A stretch of DNA of 33,982 bases from Prevotella sp. (GTDB taxonomy: Bacteria > Bacteroidota > Bacteroidia > Bacteroidales > Bacteroidaceae): positions 1-33,982 of the forward strand of contig JAFRPY010000121.1 in NCBI GenBank assembly GCA_017428925.1. The letters run 5' to 3'. Both the position numbers and the translations under genes were made by a program. Below are positions 1 through 9,125 of the stretch, in pieces. The notes under the pieces are model-generated. The model saw only the letters and a list, made by a program, of their open reading frames with translations, did not search any database and was not told the origin of the DNA. Position 1 is the stretch's first letter, and each line of letters begins with the position of its first letter.

Positions 1-533
1 GTCGTACCCCAGGCATGGACGGATGCCAACTGATAGCGGTTACGTATCTCATAAAGGCGACCATACTTGATGTTGAACTTGCTCATCACCTCTGCCATTG
101 TATAATGGGTTTTGTGAGTAACACCTTCAGGGGCTTTCTCACTGGCTGGTGTCATGCGGCACTTGGCTCTCTTGTTCACGTTGCCCGTCTCTGGCTTGGC
201 AGTAGTTATACTCTTCTTCTTTTCCCTTTTGTTATTGTTAGAAGGAAGGGATGAAGAAGGTAGCACGACATTACCACCTTGCCTTTGGGCAAAGTCTGTA
301 AGTTCCTGTAGGCTGATGCGTGTCATCCGCTTGCCGAGGTTGACGGCTTTCAGTCTGCCGGAGGCAATAAGCAATCGCACCATCTTAGTGCTGACACTGA
401 TGGCGACGGAGGCATCCTTCACGGACAGAAGGATGTTAGGGATTTGGATAATCCGCTCTCGCTCGGCCATCCGAGAACAAGTTCTCATGGCTCTCGCTGA
501 CTCGCGGATTTGTGAAGTTTGTTTCTTGCCCAT
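1..533 (-). CDS. Helix-turn-helix (excisionase-like) DNA-binding protein, partial
   Basis: The frame is open from ATG at 533 leftwards to the window edge (177 codons), so the C-terminus is missing. Residues about 31-85 (ILLSVKDASVAISVSTKMVR ... GKRMTRISLQEL) read as a MerR/excisionase-type helix-turn-helix of the kind that recognises a site, followed by a basic low-complexity linker (SSSLPSNNNKREKKK). A second helix-turn-helix-like stretch (YTMAEVMSKFNIKYGRLYEI) begins near residue 145. Two-HTH proteins of this type are common in Bacteroidales integrative and mobilizable elements, where they act in excision or its regulation. ATG 533 is chosen because no other Met codon lies between it and an upstream in-frame stop at 603-605. 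Codons are consistent with coding throughout, while the opposite-strand frames here lack protein character. No integrase is visible in the window. The family call is by eye. Confidence 0.75.
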   Translation of the reverse strand, partial: MGKKQTSQIRESARAMRTCSRMAERERIIQIPNILLSVKDASVAISVSTKMVRLLIASGRLKAVNLGKRMTRISLQELTDFAQRQGGNVVLPSSSLPSNNNKREKKKSITTAKPETGNVNKRAKCRMTPASEKAPEGVTHKTHYTMAEVMSKFNIKYGRLYEIRNRYQLASVHAWGT

Positions 534-821
534 ATCGAGTAATTTTGTCAAATTCTGCCGTTTCTCGGGGGATGGTCCCTGACGGAAACCAATTAAGCGG
601 ATTTAAGGGGAAATAAGGTGATTTAAGGGAACACCCTACGAACCCCCTGCTCATCCACCCGAGGTACAATGGCGGTACAAAATTACTCTAATCGGGGCAA
701 ATCTGCAATAGGCGAAGAATAAGGTTAGTTAAGCGGAGTTAATTGTGTAACAGTGTTTTACGCGATTTGATTTAAGGTTTGTTTCGGTCTGTTTTGACCC
801 AATTTAATCGGTGAAGAATTC
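534..821. other. Intergenic region between mobile-element edge and surface-protein operon
   Basis: No coding frame is convincing here. The stretch holds three copies of GATTTAAGG (600-608, 620-628, 769-777), the first two exactly 20 bp apart, and a direct repeat GGTACAA (663-669, 674-680). These could be binding sites for the adjacent HTH protein or part of an element end. No inverted terminal repeat or tRNA-like attachment site was recognised. Confidence 0.4.
678..709 (-). promoter_or_regulatory. Candidate Bacteroidales promoter for the HTH gene
   Basis: On the minus strand TAATTTTG (678-685) matches the Bacteroidales -7 box TAnnTTTG. An ATTG at 706-709 lies 20 bp upstream, the expected -33 spacing. 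It would leave a leader of roughly 140 nt before ATG 533. Confidence 0.35.
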
Positions 822-3800
822 ATGTGGAATTATTTCAAACTTGCCACGTTCAATGACGACCGGTTCAACGACTATATGAAGTCATACAACCGTCTGCACC
901 GTGGCCAGTATCTGGAGGTGAAGAAGGGTGACGTGATGGTCCGCGTCCCGTATTACCAGCTACCACTGATTTTTGGCGGATGCTTTGGTTCAAGCGGATG
1001 GCCATCTGCTTCATATCAGGATCACAGTCTGAATTATTCGAGACGAGGCTTTGCTTCGTCAATTGGCGCCAAGGAGATGAAGGCGAACGTCAAGGATGGC
1101 GAATACCGCTGGATACCTTATGCATCCAACCTGCTGTTCTTCCGACTGCTGGGTAGCGAGCCTATTCCTAATTTTAACACCGTACTACCTTTGAAGCCCC
1201 TGGCTTTCAACAGATTCTCAGGGCAATACGCCAACAGTTATCCCAACCCCTGGAACTCTGACAACCAGTATGTTGTGGATCGCGACGTATTTGACGTAAA
1301 GGAATCATTAAGTAAGGTGACCGGTTTCAAGGCATCCTCCTATCGAGTTGATTCCTATGACCTGACAACGGGTGAATATAGGATGCTCAATCGTGGTGGC
1401 GGACCGTGGAAAAATGAAATGCAGATTGGTTCTGGCGGCGTTTACAAGAATTTGGCCGATGCCTATGATGCCAGTGCCACAATCCGTTCAACAGAGCAGA
1501 ACAACTTCGACAAGCCCGTCACACAGGCACTTATGTCAAGGACGAGCGATGGGATGGTGCTGAAACTTGTATATTCAACGAAGATTTACAAGGCCAATCA
1601 GTACTACGACGGCAAGTATATCACGGCTGTTTCTTCTGGCGACGACTTCATGTCAGCCGAAAACAAGAGTAAAGGCCATTATGCGGATGCCACGAAGGTG
1701 ATTATCGACAAGTCGTTTGCTGATGCACGGGTGAAATCCACGGCAAGCTGGTTCCGAGGTTTCAATAACCTCACGACTATAGAGGGTATCAGTAATCTGA
1801 ACACCTCTGCCGTCACAGACATGTCGGAAATGTTTGCGGGTAACTTCTCGTTGCAGTCACTTGACCTCACATCGTTTGACACGCAGAACGTGACGAATAC
1901 AGGATATATGTTCTCATTCTGCGAGAAATTGGAGACTCTGAAACTTGGTTTCAGCCTGCCAAAGGTAACGAATATGGAGAACATGTTCTATCGCTGCGGG
2001 TCACTAAAGACTATTGACATGGCTGATGTTGGAGGCTATGATGTCACAAACACTTATGGCATGTTCGAAGGTTGCAAGAGTCTGACGACACTTCACATTG
2101 ACAACTTCTCGCCCAACAATGTGAGACGCTATGCCAACATGTTTGTTGACGTGCCAAGCAACATAACTATCCACTATGCTTACGATTTGGACAAGCGCAT
2201 ACGCGACCAGTTCCCATCTGGAGCTAAACTGGTGGTTGGCAGCAATCCATACAAGGCTGTATATGTACAAACCGTCGATCGCACCCACCAGCTGATGTTC
2301 GTTAGAAACAGCACCGACTTCAGGAAGAGCCAGAATTATAACATCACGGCAAACGGAGTCACTTACAGAAATGCGACGGTGAAAGATGTGTGGACTGCCG
2401 AGCAAGTGACCAATACCGGCGACAAACCCGGATGGGCTGATGTTGCTTCGAAGATCGAAAAGGTTATTATCGACAAGTCATTCATCGCCTCGCCACAGAC
2501 CACCAAGCAGTGGTTTGCCGGATTTACCAGTCTGACCGAGATACAGGGCTTGGAGAACCTCAATACAGAGGAAGTGAAGAACATGAACAAGATGTTCCTC
2601 AACTGCGAGAAGGTGCAGGAACTGAATGTCAAGGATCTGCAAACAAAGAATGTGGAAGACATGTCGGAAATGTTCCGCGGTTGTAAAGCCTTGAAGTCTA
2701 TCGATGTCAGTCGTTTCAATCACAGCAAGGTGAAGACCATGAGCAGCATGTTCCGCGATTGTGAGAATCTGGCCAGCATAGAGCTTTTCAACAATCTCTA
2801 CGAAGGTATGACAGATCGTAACTTTGACTTGATAGAGATGCCCATTGAAGACATGAGCTATATGTTCTATAACTGCAAGAGCCTGAAACAGCTCAAGATT
2901 GGAGCTACCTTCGATTCACGTCGTGCCACAACGATGAGAACTATGTTCGGTGGCTGTACTCAGCTTGAGCGTATCGACAACAGCAGCGGCTACTTCAGAA
3001 CCGACAATGCAGAAATCCTGGAGTACATGTTCTCAAGGTGCAGCAGTCTGAAGGAGCTCAACCTTTCGCAGTTCAATATGGGTAAAGCCAAGCGCACGGC
3101 CTATATGTTCAGTGAATGTAGTTCGCTGCAGAAGCTGATTCTCGACCACATGACGCTGGAAAGCATCGTTGACAACAACAAAATGTTCAATGCTGTCCCG
3201 ACCGATTGCTACATCGAGATGCTGGCTTCCACCTACGAAGGCACGACGAACATGAAGACGATGCTACCCAAGAGTGTTTACGTCAACCTGAAGCTGGTAT
3301 ATCCTGTCTGGGTACTCAAAGTGGAGGATGGAAACTCCAAGAAACTGGTGTTCCTTGCTTCTAACTCCACATATAATGATGGAGGCATGTGGAATGGTCA
3401 TAAGATTGTTGGCGTCTATTCTGGTATGCGCGCACTTGAAAACCATAATTGGACAAGAAAGGACGGAACGGAGATCTCAAGCGTCGTATTCGATCCATCC
3501 TTCGCCCAGGTAAGCCCGACGAATACCACCTATTGGTTCAATGGTCTTACAAACCTGACGAAGGTTGAAGGATTGCAATATCTGAACACCTCAGAGGTTA
3601 CGTCAATGTATGGCATGTTTGAGGGATGCAGCAAGCTCGAATCACTGCCCTACCTGAATACGCTGAACACAGGAAAGGTCAAGAACATGACGAATATGTT
3701 CCGGTTATGCCAGAAGCTTTCGGCTGCTGACGTATCCAACTTCAACACGGCGGCTGTTGAGAGCATGAACCACATGTTCTCATTCTGCCAAAATCTGACA

Positions 3801-5888
3801 GTTTTGAATGTCAGCAAGTGGAATGTCTCCAACGTACGCGACATGGAAGGCATGTTCTCAGGGTGCTATCGTCTTACTACATTGGGTTTGGCCAACTGGA
3901 ATCCCGTCAATGTTACAACCATGAAGGAAATGTTCCTCGAGTGTAGATTATTGACGGAATTTGATTTCTCGGGATGGGAGACGAAAGATCTGCAGGATGT
4001 AAGTGGATTATTCTGGAACTGTAAGTCATTGCGGAGCCTGAAGTTTGGCAACGGACTTAACCTAAGCCAACTGAAGGGGAAACAAGAGAAAGCCTTCTTG
4101 GGTGTTCGTGATGTTGCCGTTGAATTGCCGATTACCAAGCAGTCAGTGCTCCGCGAGCAGTTTGTTTCCAAACTGGGCTTCATTGAGGGCGACACTGGTT
4201 GGTTCGTCATGTCGAATGACGAGAAGAAAGAAGCACCCGAGAATGTTGCGCAGGCCATCCTTACGGGCCGAAGGCTTAACTTCTACTACGGCCCGCTGCG
4301 CAAAGAAGGCGGCACTTACGGTGGCAATACGGTCACGAAGGTGTGGAGCGGCTCTGTGGTGACCGACAAGCAATATTCTTCTGATGCATGGCGCAACAAG
4401 ACTGACGGCATAGCATCTCAGGTGCTGACTGTTGAAATTGACAAATCGTTCGCGAATGTCAAACTCACATCCATGGACAACTGGTTCAGAGGATTTAGCA
4501 GTCTGACAGAAATCAATGGGCTCGAGAATATCAACACGTCCAGCCTGGAATCGATTAGTAGCTTGTTTGAAGACTGCCCGTCGTTGCAGACCATTGACTT
4601 GTCCAAGTTCAATCCACAGAATCTGAAGGGAATGGCCATGGGAAGTCTATTCAAAGGCTGCTCGTCGCTGAAGGAGATTGACCTGTCGCATCTCAAGACT
4701 GGAGAAGTGACATCGATGTCTAACCTGTTCTCTGGATGCAGTTCACTGGTGAAGGTCAACCTCTCGGGATGGAATACCGCCAAGGTGACCGCCATGAACG
4801 GTATGTTTGCCGATTGTAGTTCGTTGAAGGAGTTGGATCTCAGCAGTTTCGATACGAATGTAGAGTCCAGCACCACCAGCATGTTCAAGAACTGTACCCA
4901 GCTGGAGATGTTGATTGTAGGCAGCAACTTCACCTTCAACAAGCTCACCAGGACAAACAGCAAAGTCTTCACTGGTGCAAACTTTATCTATGTGATGGTG
5001 AAACCGACATCCGCTCTGTCAACAGTAAAGGATGCTTTCATCAACAAACTTGGCTTTGTTGATGGGACCACAGGTCGTATACTTACCTCAGACATCAAGT
5101 GTGCTCAGGCTGTCTGGACAAAAGAAAATGGCACTATGACCTTCCTGTATGGTTATCAGTATAAGTCTGGCGATAAGTATAAGGGAGCGACTATTACCAA
5201 TGTTTGGACTTCCAATGCCAACCCATCCAATGCAAGTAAATGGAGGGCAGAAGTGAAGGACTATCTGACGAAAGTAGTTATAGATGACTCATATGTGAAT
5301 GTGTCTGTACATAACACCTCAGGGTGGTTCATGGATTGCACGAAATTAACCTCTATTCAAGGGCTAAAGAACTTGCATACAAACAACACCTCTTCGATGT
5401 TCAGGAATACAGGCTTTGTTGAAATCAACATATCCGAATTGGACACTAAGATGGTAAAAATGATGAATGCCATGTTCCTTAATTGTACTTCTTTGAAGAC
5501 AGCTATATGTAATGTCAACACAGAGAACCTCACCTCTATGTACCAAATGTTCCGTAATTGCAGCTCGCTTAAGGATGTTATCCTGAGTAGTTTCAAGACA
5601 TGGAATGTTACGGATATGGGACAATTGTTCTATGGATGCACCAGTCTGTCTCACATCTATTTAGGTGATAGCTTTAGCACTTTGAACGTAACGAATTATT
5701 CGAATTGCTTCACGAACGTAGAGCCTGAGAATTTAGAAATACGTTGGCGTGGTAATAATTTCTATAAATCTGCAACTGATTATGTTGTTGACAACCTTTG
5801 GACGATACGCGAGGAACAGTTGAAGAAACTGGGATTAAGTGGATGCTCAGAGACAACAGATTCAAGAACTAACGTAAATTACTACTAA
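822..5888 (+). CDS. BspA-like leucine-rich repeat surface protein (DUF285-type repeats), 1688 aa
   Basis: The protein is built almost entirely of repeats of the pattern MFxxCxSLxxLxLSxFxTxxVTxM, typical of BspA/DUF285 adhesins of oral and gut Bacteroidales. Repeats are grouped into five large modules. Each opens with a strand rich in Y/G/W, then VxIDxSF, then WFxGFxxLTxIxGLxxLNT, at residues about 291, 546, 887, 1203 and 1484. Residues 1-250 are a different, unrecognised domain. ATG 822 is the only Met after an upstream in-frame stop (795-797), yet the N-terminus MWNYFKLATFNDD carries no signal peptide. No C-terminal sorting domain is seen. The FN3-like secreted protein starts 12 bp downstream, so the two are probably co-transcribed. 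Likely role is adhesion, if it is exported. The missing signal may mean the 5' end was lost when the neighbouring element arrived. Family assignment is firm; export and function are not. Confidence 0.85.
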   Translation: MWNYFKLATFNDDRFNDYMKSYNRLHRGQYLEVKKGDVMVRVPYYQLPLIFGGCFGSSGWPSASYQDHSLNYSRRGFASSIGAKEMKANVKDGEYRWIPYASNLLFFRLLGSEPIPNFNTVLPLKPLAFNRFSGQYANSYPNPWNSDNQYVVDRDVFDVKESLSKVTGFKASSYRVDSYDLTTGEYRMLNRGGGPWKNEMQIGSGGVYKNLADAYDASATIRSTEQNNFDKPVTQALMSRTSDGMVLKLVYSTKIYKANQYYDGKYITAVSSGDDFMSAENKSKGHYADATKVIIDKSFADARVKSTASWFRGFNNLTTIEGISNLNTSAVTDMSEMFAGNFSLQSLDLTSFDTQNVTNTGYMFSFCEKLETLKLGFSLPKVTNMENMFYRCGSLKTIDMADVGGYDVTNTYGMFEGCKSLTTLHIDNFSPNNVRRYANMFVDVPSNITIHYAYDLDKRIRDQFPSGAKLVVGSNPYKAVYVQTVDRTHQLMFVRNSTDFRKSQNYNITANGVTYRNATVKDVWTAEQVTNTGDKPGWADVASKIEKVIIDKSFIASPQTTKQWFAGFTSLTEIQGLENLNTEEVKNMNKMFLNCEKVQELNVKDLQTKNVEDMSEMFRGCKALKSIDVSRFNHSKVKTMSSMFRDCENLASIELFNNLYEGMTDRNFDLIEMPIEDMSYMFYNCKSLKQLKIGATFDSRRATTMRTMFGGCTQLERIDNSSGYFRTDNAEILEYMFSRCSSLKELNLSQFNMGKAKRTAYMFSECSSLQKLILDHMTLESIVDNNKMFNAVPTDCYIEMLASTYEGTTNMKTMLPKSVYVNLKLVYPVWVLKVEDGNSKKLVFLASNSTYNDGGMWNGHKIVGVYSGMRALENHNWTRKDGTEISSVVFDPSFAQVSPTNTTYWFNGLTNLTKVEGLQYLNTSEVTSMYGMFEGCSKLESLPYLNTLNTGKVKNMTNMFRLCQKLSAADVSNFNTAAVESMNHMFSFCQNLTVLNVSKWNVSNVRDMEGMFSGCYRLTTLGLANWNPVNVTTMKEMFLECRLLTEFDFSGWETKDLQDVSGLFWNCKSLRSLKFGNGLNLSQLKGKQEKAFLGVRDVAVELPITKQSVLREQFVSKLGFIEGDTGWFVMSNDEKKEAPENVAQAILTGRRLNFYYGPLRKEGGTYGGNTVTKVWSGSVVTDKQYSSDAWRNKTDGIASQVLTVEIDKSFANVKLTSMDNWFRGFSSLTEINGLENINTSSLESISSLFEDCPSLQTIDLSKFNPQNLKGMAMGSLFKGCSSLKEIDLSHLKTGEVTSMSNLFSGCSSLVKVNLSGWNTAKVTAMNGMFADCSSLKELDLSSFDTNVESSTTSMFKNCTQLEMLIVGSNFTFNKLTRTNSKVFTGANFIYVMVKPTSALSTVKDAFINKLGFVDGTTGRILTSDIKCAQAVWTKENGTMTFLYGYQYKSGDKYKGATITNVWTSNANPSNASKWRAEVKDYLTKVVIDDSYVNVSVHNTSGWFMDCTKLTSIQGLKNLHTNNTSSMFRNTGFVEINISELDTKMVKMMNAMFLNCTSLKTAICNVNTENLTSMYQMFRNCSSLKDVILSSFKTWNVTDMGQLFYGCTSLSHIYLGDSFSTLNVTNYSNCFTNVEPENLEIRWRGNNFYKSATDYVVDNLWTIREEQLKKLGLSGCSETTDSRTNVNYY

Positions 5889-5900
5889 ACGATAACGGAA

Positions 5901-8201
5901 ATGAGATATACGTCAGTTATTATAAGCATCGCACTGCTGCTGGCTTTCACGATGACGGCCGGCGCACAGGTGGCCGACACCACGGTGGTGAACAACAACG
6001 CGACGACGCCCAACCCGCACACCACGGTGAAGCGGGAGCGCGTGGTGCCGCTGGTGACCACGAAGATCAAACTGCTCACCCGCACCTACGGCGACAGCAT
6101 CGTGCTGCGCTGGGCAGCCGAGGACTACGTGTCGTATAAATACCTCGCACAGTACGGCGTGAACGTGCTGCGCGTGCCGCACGACGCACGCGGCGGACTG
6201 ACCATCGACACGCTGGCCTACGCGCTGAAGCCGCTGACGCTCGACGAGTTCCGGGCGAAGTATCCGCCGACCGACTCAGCAGCACTGGTGCCGCAGGGCG
6301 TGCTCTACGGCGAGGCCGAGAACCGCCATAAGTATAACGAGAGCGTCATGGGCCGCACCACCGAGTACAATGCCGACCAGGACCTGTCGTACGGCTTCGC
6401 GATGCTCGTGGCGGAGTGGCGCAAGGACCTGGCCGAGGACATGGCGCTGCGCCTGACCGACCGCAACGTCGAGCCGGGCATGACCTACGACTACTACATA
6501 CAGCCCACCGTCTGGGAGAACGGCGGCCGCCTGATCTTCGAGCCGGGTGTGGCCGAGGGGGTGAAGAACGAGCCGTACGTGCCCAAGGCCTTCGACCCCG
6601 TCATGGCCGACTCGCTGTCGAACCCCTACACGCTGACCCTGGGCTGGTGGGATCATGAGCACTCGAGCTACGAGGTGGAGCGCCGCATGGTGAGCACGCT
6701 GAAAGGCGAGCCGCGCAACGGACAGTGGCAGCGCATCACGACGAAGCCTTACGTGCCGATGGTTGAGCAGCCCGAGGGCGAGGACTACTGCCTCATAGCC
6801 GACTCGGTGCCGGAACTGGGAATCTACGAATACCGCATCCTGGGCTACGACGCCTTTGCCGACCTCTCGGCACCTACGCAGGGACACCGCGTCGTCGTGC
6901 GCGACGTCGAGGCGCCGTCGGCACCGGTGCTGAAGCAGATTGTGCTGGAGCGTCCCGACGATGACGACCCGATGGCAAAGGTCATCGCCCACGTCATCTG
7001 GGAGAAGGCGGTGCTGGAGGACGACCTCGTGGGCTACTGCGTGAACTACCAGAGCACGCGCTCCACGGGCGGCCAGTGGACACTGCTCAACGACGACATG
7101 ATTGCTCCGCAAGACACGCTGTTCACCGTCGACATGACGGGACGCTCGACGGGCTTTATCTACATCTCTGCCTTCGACGACTCGGGCAACGAGAGCCGGT
7201 CGTTCGTGCAGCAGATAGCACTGCGCGACTGGAAGGCACCCGACGTGCCCGACTCGCTGACGGCCACCGTCCAGCTGCCTGAGATCGACACGCTGCAGGC
7301 CATGAGCACGAAGCATGCCTACGTCATCCTGCGCTGGAAGCCTTGCCCCGACGACGACATCGACTACTACGACATCGCCTTCGCCAACGACACCACCCAC
7401 ACGTTTGTGGTACGCAACGAGGGCGGCATCCGCGAGACGGCGTTCGTCGACTCGCTGGCGCTCGACGCCAACCAGCAGTACGTCTACTATCAGGTGCGCG
7501 CCGTCGACTACTCAACGAACGTCGGCCCGTGGAGTCCGTGGATAGAGGTGGCCCGACCACACGTGACGCCACCCACCGAGCCTCACATCGACAACTCGAG
7601 CCACTCCGACGAGAAGGGCATGCACATGGAGTGGATAGTGGGTACGGATGCCGACATGACCTACCACGAGGCGTTCCGCCGCGTGGGCGACGAGGGCGAG
7701 TGGCAGCTCATAGGCCGCTACGACCAAGACTCGCTGCGGCAGGTGGGCTATCGCATCGTGATCGACGACAACCCTCCCTTCGACCGCGAGCAGCGCTACT
7801 ACTACTATGTGGTGTCGCACAACCAGTCGCCCTTCACCACCAACAGCCTCGCCATCAGCTGGCTGCACCGCGGACCGAAGGTGTGGCCGGTGGACCTGAA
7901 GCTGTTCGGCAACTACGATGAGAAGACGGGCGTGACACGCCTGGTGTGGGAGCGCGGCCAGCTGCCGAAGGAACTCGACGGCATTGATTACTACTACTGC
8001 ATCTACCGCAAGGGACCGGGGCAGGCCGACTTCGAGTTCGTGGTGAGCGTGCCGAAGACCGACGCCGAGTACACCGACCGCCTGCTGCGCAAGGGCGAAC
8101 AGGCGGAGTACTACCTGCAGTTGCAGTGGCGCGACGGCCGCCAGAGCAACATCTCGAACATTGTAAAAGTAGGAGCTTCGCAATTGACAATTGATAATTG
8201 A
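5901..8201 (+). CDS. Secreted fibronectin type III-like multidomain protein, 766 aa
   Basis: A classical signal peptide (MRYTSVIISIALLLAFTMTAGA, cleavage before Q23) is followed by several FN3-like beta-sandwich modules. The recognisable ones begin near residues 335, 442, 553 and 652. Each has a proline-rich lead such as APSAPVL or PPTEPH, an LxW core, and a closing YYYxVxAxD strand. No catalytic motif is seen, so a structural or binding role on the outer surface is the best inference. The gene is visibly more GC-rich than the upstream repeat gene and the body of the lipoprotein gene downstream, which suggests separate histories within one operon. The last residues, QLTIDN, are encoded by an AT-rich intergenic-type repeat (8181-8213) that also supplies the stop codon. 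Confidence 0.8.
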   Translation: MRYTSVIISIALLLAFTMTAGAQVADTTVVNNNATTPNPHTTVKRERVVPLVTTKIKLLTRTYGDSIVLRWAAEDYVSYKYLAQYGVNVLRVPHDARGGLTIDTLAYALKPLTLDEFRAKYPPTDSAALVPQGVLYGEAENRHKYNESVMGRTTEYNADQDLSYGFAMLVAEWRKDLAEDMALRLTDRNVEPGMTYDYYIQPTVWENGGRLIFEPGVAEGVKNEPYVPKAFDPVMADSLSNPYTLTLGWWDHEHSSYEVERRMVSTLKGEPRNGQWQRITTKPYVPMVEQPEGEDYCLIADSVPELGIYEYRILGYDAFADLSAPTQGHRVVVRDVEAPSAPVLKQIVLERPDDDDPMAKVIAHVIWEKAVLEDDLVGYCVNYQSTRSTGGQWTLLNDDMIAPQDTLFTVDMTGRSTGFIYISAFDDSGNESRSFVQQIALRDWKAPDVPDSLTATVQLPEIDTLQAMSTKHAYVILRWKPCPDDDIDYYDIAFANDTTHTFVVRNEGGIRETAFVDSLALDANQQYVYYQVRAVDYSTNVGPWSPWIEVARPHVTPPTEPHIDNSSHSDEKGMHMEWIVGTDADMTYHEAFRRVGDEGEWQLIGRYDQDSLRQVGYRIVIDDNPPFDREQRYYYYVVSHNQSPFTTNSLAISWLHRGPKVWPVDLKLFGNYDEKTGVTRLVWERGQLPKELDGIDYYYCIYRKGPGQADFEFVVSVPKTDAEYTDRLLRKGEQAEYYLQLQWRDGRQSNISNIVKVGASQLTIDN

Positions 8202-8213
8202 TTATTATGATTA
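8181..8213. repeat. AT-rich TTGATAATTGA-type short repeat
   Basis: CAATTGACAATTGATAATTG and the following ATTATTATGATTA form a quasi-palindromic repeat at the end of the FN3-like gene. A related copy lies at 9095-9125 at the end of the next gene. In both cases the repeat supplies the stop codon of the upstream gene. Confidence 0.6.
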
Positions 8214-8326
8214 CCTTTACATGGTTGAAACATCCGTCGACATCCGTGATTCTATTAAATTGTTGATCCGTATTTAAAATATATCAGTGTAATCTATGTA
8301 ATCTGTGGGCAAAAAATAATAACGAT
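8202..8326. other. Intergenic spacer with degenerate direct repeats
   Basis: This 125-bp spacer has no gene. It holds CATCCGT direct repeats (8230 region) and AATCTATGTAATCTGTGGGC (8291-8310), a low-complexity motif of the type scattered in Bacteroidales intergenic DNA. Confidence 0.4.
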
Positions 8327-9100
8327 ATGAAACGAATAGGCATACGAATCATCCAGCTCGTGGCACTTCTCCTCGGAGGGGTCGGGGGAGGGCTTACGTC
8401 CTGCGGCGACTACTGGGAGGGGGGCGACCCGCTGCCGGCCCGCACCATGCACCTGCCACGACGCGTGGTCAACATGATGGTGGGCGACCAGTACCAGATA
8501 CCCGTGGTCTTCAACCCCGACGACCTGACCAACAACGCCGTGTGGTGGCAGATGCAGTATCCCGACGTGGCATCGGTGAAGGACAACGTCGTCACCGGCA
8601 TCAGTGAGGGCGTCACCCTGGCCTACGCCATGAGCGTGAACGACCGACTGCAGGACTCCTGTCTGGTGAACGTCATTCCGGAGGCCTACCTGAACCCACG
8701 GCAGTACCCCTACGACATGGTGATCTATGCCGACGTGACCATTCACGGCAAGAAGTACACCAAGGACGATGAGGAGCAGATGATCATCGCGGCCTACAAC
8801 GAGACCGAGCTGCGCGGCATCGGCAAGATGCGGCAGTGGCAGGGACGCGACTACCTGGAGCTGCGCATCTGGAGCCCGTTCGAATACGGCGACTTCATCG
8901 ACCTGATGTGCATCTACCGCGGACGCGCCCTCGTGGAGCTGTTCCCCGACCAGATGGTGTTCGACGGCATGGCCCACGGCACCCTCTCGAACCTCTACCC
9001 CCTCGTGCTCGACGACAATGCCGAGGAGTACTCCTTCGGCTACGAGATGGGCGAAAGCACCTACGACGAGGACGAAGAACAGGAAGCGGTGGGAAGTTGA
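8327..9100 (+). CDS. Big_2-type (Ig-like) lipoprotein, 257 aa
   Basis: The N-terminus MKRIGIRIIQLVALLLGG followed by LTSC is a lipoprotein signal with Cys near residue 26, so the protein is probably membrane-anchored and surface exposed. Residues about 45-125 fit the bacterial Ig-like group 2 pattern: VGDQYQIPVVFNP, then VWWQMQYPDVASV, then VVTGISEGVTLAYA. The C-terminal half (VIYADVTIHGKKYTKDDEEQ ...) is not recognised, and the C-terminus is strongly acidic (YDEDEEQE). It sits between the secreted FN3-like protein and another lipoprotein in the same orientation, so a shared surface assembly is plausible but unproven. Start ATG 8327 is well placed for the signal peptide. Confidence 0.8.
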   Translation: MKRIGIRIIQLVALLLGGVGGGLTSCGDYWEGGDPLPARTMHLPRRVVNMMVGDQYQIPVVFNPDDLTNNAVWWQMQYPDVASVKDNVVTGISEGVTLAYAMSVNDRLQDSCLVNVIPEAYLNPRQYPYDMVIYADVTIHGKKYTKDDEEQMIIAAYNETELRGIGKMRQWQGRDYLELRIWSPFEYGDFIDLMCIYRGRALVELFPDQMVFDGMAHGTLSNLYPLVLDDNAEEYSFGYEMGESTYDEDEEQEAVGS

Positions 9101-9125
9101 TAATTGATAATTGATAATTTATCAT
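9095..9125. repeat. AT-rich TTGATAATTGA-type short repeat, second copy
   Basis: Three tandem units of TTGATAA/TTGATAAT occupy the end of the Big_2 lipoprotein gene (its TGA is inside the repeat) and run up to the next start codon at 9126. Confidence 0.6.

Noticed and set aside
436-669. 77-codon minus-strand frame overlapping the HTH gene start
   Set aside because: It overlaps the better-supported HTH frame and has no protein character or conserved motif.
6276-7400. Long minus-strand open frame (374 codons) opposite the FN3-like gene
   Set aside because: It is His/Val/Arg-rich shadow sequence caused by GC-rich codon use on the other strand. The plus strand has a signal peptide and FN3 motifs.
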